A stretch of DNA of 64,000 nucleotides, from contig OZ037765.1 of assembly GCA_964035545.1 (NCBI GenBank), forward strand, positions 19,214,698 to 19,278,697, written 5' to 3'. The first letter of the stretch is position 1; the number at the start of each line of letters is the position of its first letter. The notes beneath the pieces were generated by a model. The model did no database searches and was not told the origin of the DNA. It saw nothing but the letters and a program-made list of their open reading frames with translations. Of this stretch, positions 24,201 through 37,900 are shown one piece after another. The stretch is from Bugula neritina. Its lineage: Eukaryota > Bryozoa > Gymnolaemata > Cheilostomatida > Bugulidae. The position numbers and the translations under genes were made by a program.

Positions 24201-24781
24201 TAGGACAAATGCGAAAATTTAAAAAAAAAACACTTGAACAGGTAAATTTTCAATATGAATATCAAATTAAGTCCGTACATGTTTTATCAACATATCAAGT
24301 TTCACAGTGATAGAGACAGGCTTCAAGTTCATTACGTTTACAGTTCAATTAATAGTTTATTCCCATTCCCTTTCAGTTATTTAGTTTTACTACGTCAGAT
24401 AAAACTACACTTCCTTACCAAGTTTCAAGTAATCATCACCTCATTTAATTTGATTATCATTATTTTACTTTTAACGACCATGCCAAGATACGTGATAATG
24501 AAATTGATTTAATAATTTATTGAAACTGAAAGTCACAATCAAAATGAAAATGACAATCTCAATCTGAATCGCAGTGGCAATGAAAAGTATAAATATACCA
24601 CTAACAGTAGGCGTAGCGACTAAACTCACTGTCTAAAGTAAACATGTTAGACCTATTAGTTAGTATTACTATTACTATTAGTAGTACTACTAGTACTACT
24701 AGTGTACTACTAGTAGTACTAGTAGTACTAGTAGTACCACTATCACTATCAGTACAACATTTATTGAATTGTACTCACCAT
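21206..24781 (-). CDS. ADF/cofilin family actin-depolymerising factor
   Basis: Four coding exons on the minus strand: 24779-24781 (ATG only), 21742-21889, 21461-21626 and 21206-21347. They total 459 nt, giving 152 residues, the usual ADF/cofilin length. All introns are GT-AG and phases agree. The protein has SGVTLDDKAIRLFQEMK at the N-terminus, ARYAAFDFKF in the middle, LLFISWAGD (family: LVFIFWAPE) and the long-helix signature KDRMIYAASKAGLK that binds actin. It is expected to bind G- and F-actin and to sever filaments in the cytoplasm. An intron straight after the ATG is a known conserved feature of this family. The 2.9 kb first intron contains a pogo-like transposon. The body is more diverged than vertebrate cofilin, but the fold motifs are clear. 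Confidence 0.93.
22324..23379 (+). pseudogene. Truncated pogo/Tigger-type DDE transposase
   Basis: The open frame around 22384-22911 has LDNHCSH (second catalytic Asp), LLTLPPHTLHRLQSLDKTVF and FRSSGIFP, the typical order of the C-terminal DDE domain of pogo-like enzymes. The helix-turn-helix part and first Asp are missing. Later frames (22866-23057 and 23128-23379) contain RRKRVKTAILTDTPEKER and an acidic tail, the usual C-terminal region, now out of one frame. The gene is broken by truncation and frameshifts. Confidence 0.85.
23774..23809. repeat. Perfect palindrome of the transposon end motif
   Basis: A 15 bp stem (GACCCAACTTACCCC against its exact complement) with a 6 nt loop TCATGC. It reads as two transposon-end motifs placed head to head inside the element. 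Confidence 0.85.
24655..24760. repeat. TAG/TAC trinucleotide tract with palindromic structure
   Basis: Runs of TAGTACTACTAGTAC type, largely self-complementary, lie about 20 bp inside cofilin intron 1 from its donor. A shorter relic (TAGTACTAGTAGTAGC) is at 1099-1114 in the duplicate. Confidence 0.85.
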
Positions 24782-24960
24782 ATTTAAATATAATTTGAAA
24801 CAAAGTTTTTAGGTGATGCAAAAAAGTATTGTCCAGATTATTAGCCCAAATGACTCAATACCAATATGAATATGGATGATGTAATGATCGAAAGCAAGGA
24901 TTAAAACGGTGAGAATGAATTACTACTCGTGCAAGGCGCGATATCAAACTCGGAATGAAT

Positions 24961-25008
24961 GACTGAGCAAGTGGCGAAGTCTTTATACCCATTCATTTGG
25001 GATTTCCC
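24961..25008 (-). promoter_or_regulatory. Core promoter of the ADF/cofilin gene
   Basis: Minus strand: kappaB-like palindrome GGGAAATCCC (24999-25008), TATAAAG (24981-24987), then TCAGTC (24961-24966), which fits an initiator about 20-25 bp downstream. This would give a 5' UTR of about 180 nt before the ATG at 24781. The block is conserved in the decayed duplicate at 1317-1364 although surrounding sequence has drifted, which supports function. No transcript evidence is available. Confidence 0.6.
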
Positions 25009-25064
25009 ACGCGGCTAACGTAAACAATGATGAATTGCACGGACTGCAGTTCGCAATACCATAT

Positions 25065-26825
25065 TTGGCAACAGTGAGAACGCGTAACGTAAATAACCAA
25101 ACATGATTAGGCCAATCGAACGCAATAATATCTTTTCCAGCCCAGTGATTAGGCCCATACCTTTGCTAATCGATATTTGCTATCAATGACAATAAAAGTT
25201 TTTGATTGCACATAATTAAGTCAAATTTAACCAAATATGACATAATTATACTTGTGTTTTCAGTCTGATTACCTAAAAATTTTTTTAAATCAATATTATC
25301 AGCAACTTTTTCATCTATAGCTACATAAATACGTTAAATTTTTGATAATTATACCATTTAATTCAGCATTTCTTGACTATCTGTCATACAAAGTATGTAT
25401 CTCTAAAGAACCAAGGCATGGTTCTGCATGATTTTAGGTAAACATAGCACCAGTAAAAATGACACAGGTAATAAGGGCACAATTGAAAAAGTAGGAAAAA
25501 ATAGCACATTTATGTCAAATTTTCCTAAACTCTAACCCAAACCTTTAAACCTCAACCCCAAACTCAAACCCCTATTTCATTTGGGCCGACTTCGGGTGCC
25601 CGACTAGCACTCGGGTGTCTGGACTGTCCGTATCGGAAGGCCTGATCTAGAATCAACGTTCGAATCGGTCAGGACGACCATCCCAAACTCAAATGGGTGC
25701 CAGAATGATAATTCGGGGTGTCTGACTCGGCCAAAGTCATAACTTACAAAAAGAAACTATGTAGTGACTAGTGAGTGCACAGGATGAAATAGCAATATAA
25801 ATAACAATAAAAGTACATATCCCCAGATTTACTACAATATGGTATACTCTACAAAAAGAAGTAATAGTTTAGTCTACTTTCCAACATTGTAAAATCACCT
25901 TTAAAAATCAAATTTGCTGCTTACAGTATTTATATATACATTTGTATTTTCCTGCTGTATTTTTTAATAGTATAAGCATTATATGCTTAGTTTAGGCTAT
26001 GGCAACATATACATAAACTGTTCACAATAAATTATTTGTTATATTATCATGATGATGCAACACTTGATACAAGCCCTACATTTAATAGTGAATCAATACT
26101 GCAGCATGTGACATAAGACTGAAAGGCAACCATATATGGTTATATTAATATTATGGTATAGATAGAATCAGTATACACAGCATTGATATATCTATATAAA
26201 ATATAGTGCGTGCTATACACTGTAAAGTGAATTGGTGTATACACAAACATATTTAATAGTATGATAAGAACGACTTTGGCTTAGTACCTAGGACTTGACT
26301 GTTTAATGACCATGCATCCAATGTTATGATTCAGGCCGTTACTAAAACATACGTTATATATTTATAAATATTATATTTTGTATAATTTTTATGGCAAATT
26401 ATATTAAAATATAATGCAGCTCTTTTTCTGGTTGTAAATTGCAATTGTGTAGTGTGCGTGTAATCAATAAAGTAACAAGCCACTTAGCACTTGTTTGAAA
26501 CAATAAACCATTTCCACAACAGTTTTCTCAAAGTTGCACATGCTTATATAAATTGATTTGGTAATATTGTATATAACATAGATATAGAAAAACCCACAAA
26601 ATCATGCTTAAAAATAGCACTTTTAAGTAGTTTCGCCCGCTGTTTATGTAAGTTTGAATAAATATCTCACCTGATAAACAAAAACTCTATGTTTAGAAAT
26701 TTCGAAATATTTTATATAAACATATATTATAACTTATGATAAAAGCTTCCAAAAATGACAAGAAATCATTATATACTTTTACTTGTATTGCATTTGTTTT
26801 CTTTTTATAGAGCTTAATATTGCAG
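25065..26825. repeat. Cofilin 5' flank, copy B of the duplication
   Basis: Diverged counterpart of 17440-18700. It contains no recognisable gene. Confidence 0.75.
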
Positions 26826-26829
26826 TATA

Positions 26830-28980
26830 AAGCAGTGCATGTGTGAACTATTTATTTCTAAAGGAATTTCTTTGAGTTTCCATTGAGTACTTGCTTTAAT
26901 ACTAATAGAATTAATATGAGGCTGATCACAACGACACAAAACTTTTAGAGAAAAATTTTAACTAGCTATGGTTCATTGATGGGAAAAAATCGAAGGTATA
27001 AGCAACCACAATTCTTGACAACACAATATTATTATATTGGAACATTTGAAAACATTATTTACATCATGTTGGGGCCTCTTTAGATTGTCAATGGCCTCAA
27101 AAGTTATTAAACTGTTCTACTCGATAAAGTGCATAGATTTAAAACATAATTTGTTGTTTTTGTTTTTAAAACAATTATTGTGAATTATAATTTTGTCAAG
27201 ACATATAACTCTTTAGAATGAAGACATTCTACATATAGCAAGTGACAAACCGCAACCTCCTCAACTCATTTACAAAGCTCATAACAAAAACTCATATTTT
27301 CTCAACTTTTTTGTCATGTGCATAGATAAAAAACAGTAAAAAGTTGTAACACTTTCTTTGGTCTTCTTATGAATGAAACAAATTACTTATTTGAGATCAC
27401 CATATAAAATAATCCTGAATAATAAATGTTTTGGTCCCAATTTGCTGGTGTGCCTATAATAAAGTGTATTGACTAAAATATAATATAATTATGTTTTATG
27501 TGCTGTCTATAAGAGTAAACAAACTATCTCTTCACTTGAGCTAATAGATTGCTTATGATGTAATATTATTGTTACTGTATTTGCAGTACAGTTTGAAATT
27601 TAAAGGATGAGAAAACTTAGGTCTAAAATCAGCACAAACAAACCAAAAAGCCTCTCTCAATAAACCTATTGATTGTAAACAATAAAGTAGTTGTTGTATT
27701 CTAGTCTACATGACAGTTATCCTCCAACTGAGGCTAGGAGATGTGGCATTATTAACGGAGTTATCGTCTCTTGGAACTTTTACAATATTTATGATGCAAG
27801 ATCACGCCTTCTGTTGCAGGTATTTAATACATAGAAGATTGAGGGATACACTTCCCACAGCCACTATATAGTTTAGTTCCAGTGCCTGCATTGCTGAAGG
27901 GTTAATTCATACAACTGTGAAAATTGGGTATTGTACTATACCAACTGGGTTGGTCCCAGCTCAACTTTTGCACTGCTATCAGGCATTAATTTTGTTTTAA
28001 AAACAAATCATTCATTTTTTATGCACAAATATCATGCTTTTTGAAACAAGACTAAGCCAGAGCGAAGCAAAAATTGTAAATTTGTCAATTATTTTATTAT
28101 TCAATCATTTACATGAAAAAAGACTGTGGTACGATTTAATATGTATATATTATATGGACTGGTGTGCTTAGAAATAAACTCAGCTCGACAAACTCTCCTG
28201 GTTAATCCTAGTTACTAGAAGAGGGGGTATTGCAGTGCTTCTCTTTGCATTGCATTGTAATATTTAGGTTTTTCTTATTTCCAACTTTAATTCAGTCAAA
28301 TTAGCAAGCTGTTATAAATCAAAAGCTGAACTAATCAATAGAAATACAAAATTTAAGCAATTAATCAAGCAGCTAAATATATCAGCATAATATGCATAAA
28401 AATGTTATTCAATGATGCTCGATGCTTTACAATATGCGATAGAATATACAATATATAAATTATAGGAGGAAGATTCATCAGTGAGCATTAAGTATTAGCA
28501 TAGATTATCAAATCCTTTATTTGTATTCATGAAAAATTGAAGAGTTAACTGAGCAGAGGTTTTATTATAGGAAGTATAAATCTTTTAGGAAAAAGGTATA
28601 ACAAGGGGCTATCATAAGTAAACATTTCCAATGTACCAGTACAATTAAATACATAAATGGTAGCTCAGGTTGCAAATTTTTCATGTTTCTCTTATTTGAT
28701 TCAGCTACTTGTTCGTCTCACAGTATATTCTCTTAGATTGTGTTACATGTCACTTAGTTTATGCAGCTCTGCTGTTTAAAAAACTTGTAATAGTTCAGAA
28801 GAGAAGGAGTGGAGTTTAAAAAAAACTTATAAAACTAGTTTTATAGTGTCACTTCTAATGACACATTGCAGCGTTTATAACTAAACAGCATTTATAATTA
28901 AATTATTTTGTTAGTCCCATGTATAGCTATTTAATTACAATGCCAAGTAGCGGTAGCTGTGTGTCTTTCAGTGGTAGCAG
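26830..28980. other. Intergenic region between cofilin promoter and the Roc-caspase gene
   Basis: No coding exon, RNA gene or clear mobile element is recognised on either strand. Confidence 0.5.
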
Positions 28981-28986
28981 TTTATT
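28981..28986 (-). terminator. Possible polyadenylation signal of the Roc-caspase gene
   Basis: AATAAA on the minus strand, 9 nt after the TAA stop at 28995-28997. It would imply a very short 3' UTR; other signals further downstream are possible. Confidence 0.4.
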
Positions 28987-28994
28987 TTACTAGT

Positions 28995-31900
28995 TTAGGA
29001 GTCATCTCTCTTGTAGCCATTAAACCCAGGAAACAGGTAAAGCTTTCTCATGTGAGTTAAAGTATCCCAGGCTACAACCAACTGCCCTCCACTCTCTAGA
29101 TTTCTATCTACACATAGTTTTCTTACTTTAGTCTGCACCTTGAAAATATTCAATAACTTTATGAAGGATAGACTTGTGCAATTAATGAATTGAAAGTCAA
29201 AAGTATTTTCAATATAACATTTCAATACTGGGTATTTCCTTAAAGTTCTATTGTAATATTTTTACTAAACCATAGTAACATCTATTAAATCAAATAAGAC
29301 ATGCATCTTTTCTATATTCATTTCATTTTAAATTAAAAAAAATCAGGCCTAATAACTGTTCTTGCAACATTTAAAAGAATAGTTTTAGTTTGAAACAGCA
29401 ATTTTAGTTTGGCTGCACTCAAAGCTGACTTGACAGCCTTATGTCTGCTGAGCACCTTTATTATTCACAACCCTCTATATTTCATTCATTAGCCCATGCT
29501 TTCAAATTCACACCCATCAATAAGAGAGGTATAGAACTTATCGAAACACGTTTAACATATAGAAGAGTGCAAGTTTAACCACTGCAGTAAGACACACCAA
29601 CCTGTTTGAATATAGTGTAGAGGTCATGGTGACAGGCATGTTTATACATGGAAGATACAAGAGCTCTAATCATTAGAGATCCATACTCAGAGTGTCTCTT
29701 TGATATGAATGCTGCAAGTAGATTATGTAAAGTAAAAATTATGCAGCTAAGAATTTGGTGTCATTTTAGAGTATAACTTTGTGTATTATAGAGAGTGTAT
29801 TTCTTACATTCCATACTAGATTTCACTACTAGCAGGTCATCATAGTTCAGTCTATTCATAGCCTCAGCATCCTCTAATCTGCGAACTTTAGCAAATGGAG
29901 GTGAGATACATTCCATTTCCTTGTCTTGAGATTCTCCGATATCAAATCTGTCTATACCTCTATCACCAAAATCACTCCTCTCTGTAACACAAAACAGTCC
30001 ACATAAAAAAGTGTTTTAATTAACTCTAAGTTATTAGTTGGCCTAGGATATTATAGAGCACATAGCAAGTAGTGAGTTGAGAATTGTCTTATCAATACAA
30101 AACACCAACATTTAATATCTCCATCTACTCAAACAAAAAGCATTGCATCGTAGACATGGTAGAAACTTGTAACGCATTTAGATTACACTTTTTAGACGTC
30201 CATTTACAATAGACTCTTATTAAAACAATCGCAATGCAACTCCAAAATGTTGCCCTCCGGAAGACTAACTAGTACACTGCTCCTATGGAGGAATGCAGTA
30301 CCATGATATAAAGAGTTTTTATGCGAATGTGGTAATATCGGTTATTACATTAGCAAACTATGTTGTAGCCAGCATGTTATCGAAGCGTCTACTAATAAAA
30401 GCATACTGTGATTAATCAAATACCTTCATAACTAATAATATACAATGCTTGAGGGTGAAAATGCACCAGCAGTGTTATGAAAAAGTCTTTACCTCCACTA
30501 CACACTTCCAGTATAACAACTTTCGGTTTGCCAGCCATGCCTGAAAAGTTCAAAGGGGTCAGAAGGTCATAGACATCTGTTAGTTTGACTCTTTTCAGGT
30601 CTGTACCATAAATATGATTGTTCAACCCTCCATGAGTCATTATAACCAACACATGGCATCCCAGATCTTTGTGTTCCTCTTTCTTCACTTCAGTCTTTAC
30701 AGCAGACAGCATCTCCTGCAAGCATTGAAAATGGATGACAGAAATTTTATTCAACTGTTGAAATATCTAGCAAAACTAATAAAAATAGCAATTGTAGAAC
30801 TGATATATTTATTAAATCTCAACAGCTTAACAAAACTACAGGCCCACATAATGATAACTAAACTCTAAAAAATAGTAACTCATAAAACTATAAGGGTACC
30901 TTAGCCTTCAGGTCTGTGTGTGTCACAACTTCAAACTTGAGAGCTTTCAACAGGGCAGACATATTCTCAACATCAACATTTGAACCTCTCCTACACAAAT
31001 CTGGTCTCTTATCAAAGTTCATGTTGTTTACTATCAGAGCTCTACCTCTTTTCTTGGTCATATTAAACACCTGGACACCATACAGAAGTGCATGTTATTG
31101 CTATGGAGGTGAAGCCATGCATTGAAATAATAACTAGTATGATAATACTCACTCACACAAGTTTATAGTCACTATCGCTGAAGGAACCCCTGATGGAAAG
31201 GGTTTATTAGTATGTGGCACAGGAAAAATTATGATTGGATGCTCTTCCTAACATAACCAATGGCCTTTATTAGAAATCAAACTTATGAACTTGCATTTAA
31301 GAACTCGGCACTCTAACTTCTAAACCATGGTTGCTCCCTGGTATGATTATACAACATAAAAATAAACATGATCACCTTGTCAGTGTTGGAGAACAGCTGC
31401 TTTATCTTTGAGTTACTGGTTGGACTTAGTCTGAGTCTGATCAACTTCATCTCTTTAACTTCCTGCTCATCAGGACACAGATTGTCATCATCATCAGAGA
31501 GATCACTGAGATCATCATTGGCTAATGCAGATGCAGCTCCCTGATCTGATTGGCTACAGCTTACAACTGTAAAGCACAAAAATCCGTCATCAAGCAACAT
31601 TATATAAACAAGTTACAATGACTATTAAACTGCTAATCACATAGAAATTCTTTTTTCTTTTCGACAAAACTTATTGAAGGCTGAGCACGTTCAAATTGAT
31701 ATGTTTGTTAACAGAAGATCACAGAAACCAGCCACATAAAAATTTACCAGAACACACTGATCTGTTTTGAGCTGCTCTAACTTTCAGTTCGTTCACAAAC
31801 TCTTTTAATATGTCAGCTTCCCTTTCCGACAACGGCTGACCTGAAAGATGAAATATTTTAAAATCATTTGTCAGAATGTCATGTTTTGGCTTTTTGAATG

Positions 31901-34900
31901 ATAAAAAGAGATCGAAAAAACATAGTACTGCATGTATATGACACAAAAACCAACCAACAAAAAAATTACTCCTACTCTTGCAAGCATAATAATATTCTCA
32001 AATACCAAACTATGACATATGCAAACATACATGGGTAAAGAAGTGCACTGGAAATCTCCTCATCACTGCACAAGGTCGTTGAGTATCCATTACGAAATTT
32101 GACTTCTTTTGGTGAATGTTTCAAGGAGCGAAGGCACCACTGTGGACTTAACAAGCTTTTGGGACACGCAAGTTCTAGCAGAAGGCAATGGGCGCAGAAA
32201 CATGTAGTGACTGGTCTACTAGCTGGCCATGTTTTCAGAACATGTCTAAGGATGTTATTGTTGGCAGTAATGAGCTTCTCCCACATGCGACCTATGTTAG
32301 CAGCATCAGATGACACATGGAGTAACAGCTTCCTAGATTTATAGTCGTGCACCAGATGGGTGTAGATTCCATCATGGTACACATTGGCTCCATTTCTCCT
32401 GACTTTCATTACACTGCACTCATCAGGAAACAACTCCAACAAACCAACAGTCATCTGATGGTACACGTATTGTGGCAAAGAGAGACCATTGAACTGTGTC
32501 TCAACTTTGAGGAAAATTTCTTTTGGTGGAGAGTACGAAGTGGCATAAAAGTTCTTAGCAAAATATGGTACAATAAACCATGGTTCCTTTTGTTCATCAT
32601 GTATTGGACCATACAGCAAACAAAATGTCTGGAGTAAGCAGACAGCAATGTTGACATCTTTGAAATTGCTAAAAGATGTTTCTTTTGCAATCAAGTAAAA
32701 AAGAAGGCATTGCATCATCAAACCAGTGTCAGTAAAATGACCAACAGATTTATTAAAGTCCTGCTTTTCAACACGAATTCCAGACTTTGAATAGTAAGGC
32801 TGGAACTTGTCAAGTCGGCTCTGCCATATGTTAGGATCATGATGATACAGGACACATAGAAGTTTGGTTACTTCTGAAATTCTGTAGAATATGTATTGCC
32901 GGAGAGCGCTGATATCTTTATACCACAAAACTTTGCCACAGTCATGCATGTATGTGAGGATTATGTCTAGCTGACTTGACTCAATTTGCTGAATTTCTGC
33001 TTTTACATATTGCAGTATCTCATCAAAGGTGCTGTACACAGAGGGAATAGACAACACTTTTTCATTAACCTCTTCCCAGACCATAGGCAGAGGCTTGACA
33101 AAGTTTTGACTACTTTTAAGAAGAGAACTTTTGATCAAGTCAAACACCTCATACTTATCATCTTTTCCCACCTCATAAATTTCCTCACTAGGAAAGACAC
33201 TCCCGGCTGATTTACTAAAATGTTTGATATTAGCAAATTCTCCACCTAACGCCTTCTCTTCGCTGATAATCTCTTCAAATAACTTATTTGAAGTTTCAAG
33301 AAAACTTGTTTGAAGCCTTTGAAATTCTTTGATTTGAAACTTGTCTTTATGAGTAAATATAAGTTTTGGTGGACCAAGGGTGGGAGTAGCCAGATAGAGA
33401 TGGGACATGTAATCAAAGGCTAATCTTCTAACAGCTTCTCTGTGTGATGATTCGTTTGCAATGCTATCATACTGCTCCATGTTGACTACAATGACTGGTA
33501 TACAATTTTGCCTTAGTGTTAGTTGATAGGTTATATGGTAGACCTCCTGGCCTCCCATATCAATGAGACGGAGCACTGTACCATCAACCTCAACCTCTTC
33601 CACATTAAACACCTTGGTTGTCTCATCTCTTACAGCATCTGATCCTCTGTTGGTCAGAACTCTCTTTCTGTCAGCGCTCTGTAATGTTCTTATTAGGCTT
33701 GTTTTTCCAGCCATTGTATTGCCCAGAATAGCTATAGTAGCAAATGGTAGGTTTCTACCAGCACCTTTAGCCAAGTCTGCATAATACTGTCTTGCGGAAT
33801 CTACTCCCCTCTTGCATACTTCTAGTGGAGGAGATATAAGCGAATGGCAGTCAAATACATTCAGCTCATGAAGTTGAGTTAGCTGAAATATCTTGGGATC
33901 TAAGGATGTCAAGGATTTATTGTAAGATATGTCCAGTTCTAGCAGACTATTCAATGTGTACACAGAAGATGGTAAACGGGTTATATTGTTTGCGGATACG
34001 TTGAGCTTCTTTAAATTCTGTAGACTCTGTATGCTGGCAAAAAAAAAATTCTCTGTACAGTCATGTATATAATGCAAGTTGCAGCATCTAGAAATGATTT
34101 CGCAAAAGCTCAAAAACGCTAGTTTATAAATAAGTGCCTCTTTCATGCGCAACATCTACATATTGTGTAGGTATTGTGTTTTTCCATCCAAATATCTAAA
34201 TGGTGTGATAAATCAAACTGTTCTAGAAACCTGGCTGAAAAATTAAAAAAAATTATCTCCTCTATAAAATATGGATCAACATCAACGATTACTGCTCGAC
34301 AAGTAACCTGCTAATTCAATATTTCTAGAAGGTGTTTATCATTCTAACAACATATTTTTATTTTTATTCTGTAATTGCAAACAATAAAAATGATATTTAA
34401 TTAATGACGATGTCTTGTGCAAATTTTGCCCAATTGATTTTAGAGAATATTATAAGTAAAATATTATATTTCTATAGACAAACGGCTAAGAACTAAAAAT
34501 ATTTGTTGTAGAACAATTATTATATTCACATATTATGTTGACAATATTGTTTTTGACGAACATTGGGTAAATAGTAAATAATGTTTTAAATTCATGTCCA
34601 AAGATAAAAATTAAATTGTTTAATAGTTTAGAAGATTAGCCACAAAATATTAATTGAAGCAGAAAAATAAACTAAAAGTAACTTGAAATTATTATGTACC
34701 CGCTCATTGATTTGTATAAAGCACCCATCGTTATACATCCTACTTGCATATATGAACTATTATTCTCGGGTTCAGTCCAGATAGACAACCCCCCAGATAG
34801 ACAACCCCAGATGTTGCTATCAAATATGTGTGCAGATGATGTTCAAATATATTTGACTACTTTAAACTTTAAAATTAAATAGAAATAATGTAGAAAAACA

Positions 34901-37900
34901 GTGTAAAAAAATTATATTATAATTATTATAATTTCAAAAAATCAGGCATTTTATGGATATGGCTTCAGTAAACTGCTAGAGCAACGGCTTCAAAGAATCA
35001 TATTATACATATCCATATAATGCCTGATCTTTTTCAATAATACAACATAATTTTTACACTATCTTTCTACATTATATCCATTTAATTCTACAGTTTAAAG
35101 TAGACAAATATATTTGAACATCATCTGCACACATACTTGATGGCAATATTTGGGGTTGTCTATCTGGGGGTCATCTAACTGAAATTTGGTTGTCTAACTG
35201 GGGTTATCGATCAGAAATGACACCTTAAATTCTCTCCATATATTTTAGCATCACCAGTCAGGCATAGCAAATTTGAAGCTCAAGAAAACAGTAACATACA
35301 GAGATAAAAATTTACAAGATAAAAATAGGCTACTCTGGTCAATGGAAGAGCAGTGATGAGTTACAAGTGATTTTTAATAGAACATTGAATGAGTTAAAAT
35401 CTCAATTGCAACAAGCTATTCTCAACTTGAGTGTTAACTGTAGCAACCTCTGTCATATATGCACATAGTTGCCTAATGCCACTAATGAAACTTGTATAAT
35501 CTTATGTGCTATACACACCTGTTTGGTAGAGCTGGAAGTTTACAAAAGCTCATGTTCAACTCTCGCAATGATAGTAAGGATGTGAATATATCGTCAGATA
35601 GACCGTCAAATAAGTTATTCATTGCTATATTCAACACCTCAAGATTCTTCAGTGAAGATATGCTGTAATACAACGTACAGACATAAAAGCATGTCATAAC
35701 ATTTAGAATAAATGCATAAATTGATAAAATGTTGTATGAAATCATCAACATGAGTTTTCACTATGTCCTGGTAGAAACTAGTAGGGTTTGAGCTGCTTGT
35801 AGATAGGTTGGAGAGAGAAGAGGTTAAGACAGAAGTATACACATGTATTAACATTTACATTTTTATATCCTAGCAAGTAAGTATCTTAAATGGAGAAGGT
35901 TTTATATATAGCCCTAAGTGTAGAAAATCATAGACTGAGGAAACTGATAGCAACCAGCATGTCAAAACAATTGAAGCTAAGTTGTTGAGGTTCGTAATCA
36001 AATAGCTGTGAAGTCACAAGGGAATAACACACAAAGCAACAATTACATTAACAATATAGTTGGAGCTTTGGTGTGGTAGAACGCTAGTATGTTGACAGTG
36101 ATACGAGAGAAGACAACTCTACTATACAAGACAGCAAGCTGGAAAAATGAAATAGTCAGTGAGTAGCGATGAGTGAAGGAGCCATTAGTGATACTTAGAA
36201 GAAGCGCAAGTATTATGAGACCATCTTCAACTTGAGTGTCAACTGTAAAAACCTTTGCTGTGTGTGCAGACAGTTGCTGAGTTACATATAAAATATTATC
36301 ATTAGTACAGTATAATTCTACATTATAATATAATACATACCTGTTTGGTAGAGTGGGCAGTTTGCAGTACTCCATGTTCAATTCTTTCAATGATAGTAAG
36401 GATGTGAATATATTGTCAGGTAGACCTCCACATAGGTTATTGTATGATATATTCAACACCTCAAGAGTCTTTAGCAAAGATATGCTGTAAAAAAACATGC
36501 AGGTATGACATCATGTCATAGGGCATACAATTCAGTATAATATGTATGTGAGTTGATACTAAATCATATTATACAACATGACTACATAGACATAAAATAT
36601 ATGAAAAAATTTTGTATCCATGAATAATCTGAGTTTCTTGATGACTATTAATATATAGGCTAGTACAGATCAACCCTTATACAACAGCAATGAGAAAAGA
36701 ACTTTGACTGTACTATAAATAACGAGAAATAAACCACTCTTTCACAGAAAACAGGGTCATTCCATGCCAAATCAACCAAATTTTAGGATGTCCCACACCT
36801 TTGCGTCTCAAAATTTGATCATATTTACACCAAATGAGCCTACGCATGTTATGAGTACTATTCTTGAATACTTCTGTCCGGCACAAAAACTTTTTGAAAA
36901 AATGACTACTTTTGTGAATAGTGGCTGGTCGTTATACATGTTTGTCTGTATGCCCCATTAAGCACTGTCACAGATACCCACTGAAATGGTCTTTCAGACC
37001 TTTAGTAGATGTGACTTTTAGTTCTACAGGGATGTCTAGCACACTCTCCCTATTGTCAAGACAGTAGAAGATATTGGTTTAGTTGTCAAAAGTCGACCCA
37101 TGAGACAGTTTGTACCGGTTACATGGTTATCGATAGCAGATTAAATACCTGAATTTCCTAGCATGTCACAGTAAAAGTAGCAATTCTCCTAGTAACGATG
37201 CTAATTACAATTTGCCTCAGAAATATGCCAAATACAATCTCTACTAACAGAATAGGCAATTTTGAACAAAAAGCTGCTGTTACAGTTTAATCATCAAAGC
37301 TATAACCATATTAATTGCTATTCCCAGTTCAAGTATAAACATAAGCAATATCCTAGATTAAATTTACAAATTCTACTCCTACTACATTTTAATCACATGA
37401 TGTTCATAATTAATGTGCAGTTCCAGTTGGTGTTTGAACAAAATCTGAGATGCAAAGCCTTGAGTCATTCGTTGAGTTTGTATGGAATGACCCACTAACA
37501 AGTATTCAATACCCACAAGTTTCTCAATCGCCAACTATAACGGATGTGCTAAATCATGCACTATAATATCTAATAACATGAATACAACACTACCAGCACT
37601 ATGATGATATTATACCTGGTCCAGTGAGCATCACTCTCTACTCTACATAGTCTTAGGTGTGTGAGGTGAGGAAACAGGGCGTTGATATTTGGAGGAAACT
37701 CATTGTTCAGTATAAGATGAGTAACTGTATGATGTCTACTAATATTATTGATATCTTCTATAGTGTAGGATGTGGTATCATTCCTCATCCACTCATTGTC
37801 AATGTCAGATATAGTAAATGTGTTAAACCACAGTCTGTACTTCTCTAGAAAATATGCACCAATTTGTATAATTTGCAACTTTGATATCAAACAATAGTAA

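Noticed and set aside
28995-31070. Caspase as a separate gene from the Roc-COR ORF
   Set aside because: No stop, start or polyadenylation signal fits between them, and all splice phases run through from exon 32031-34033 to the caspase exons.
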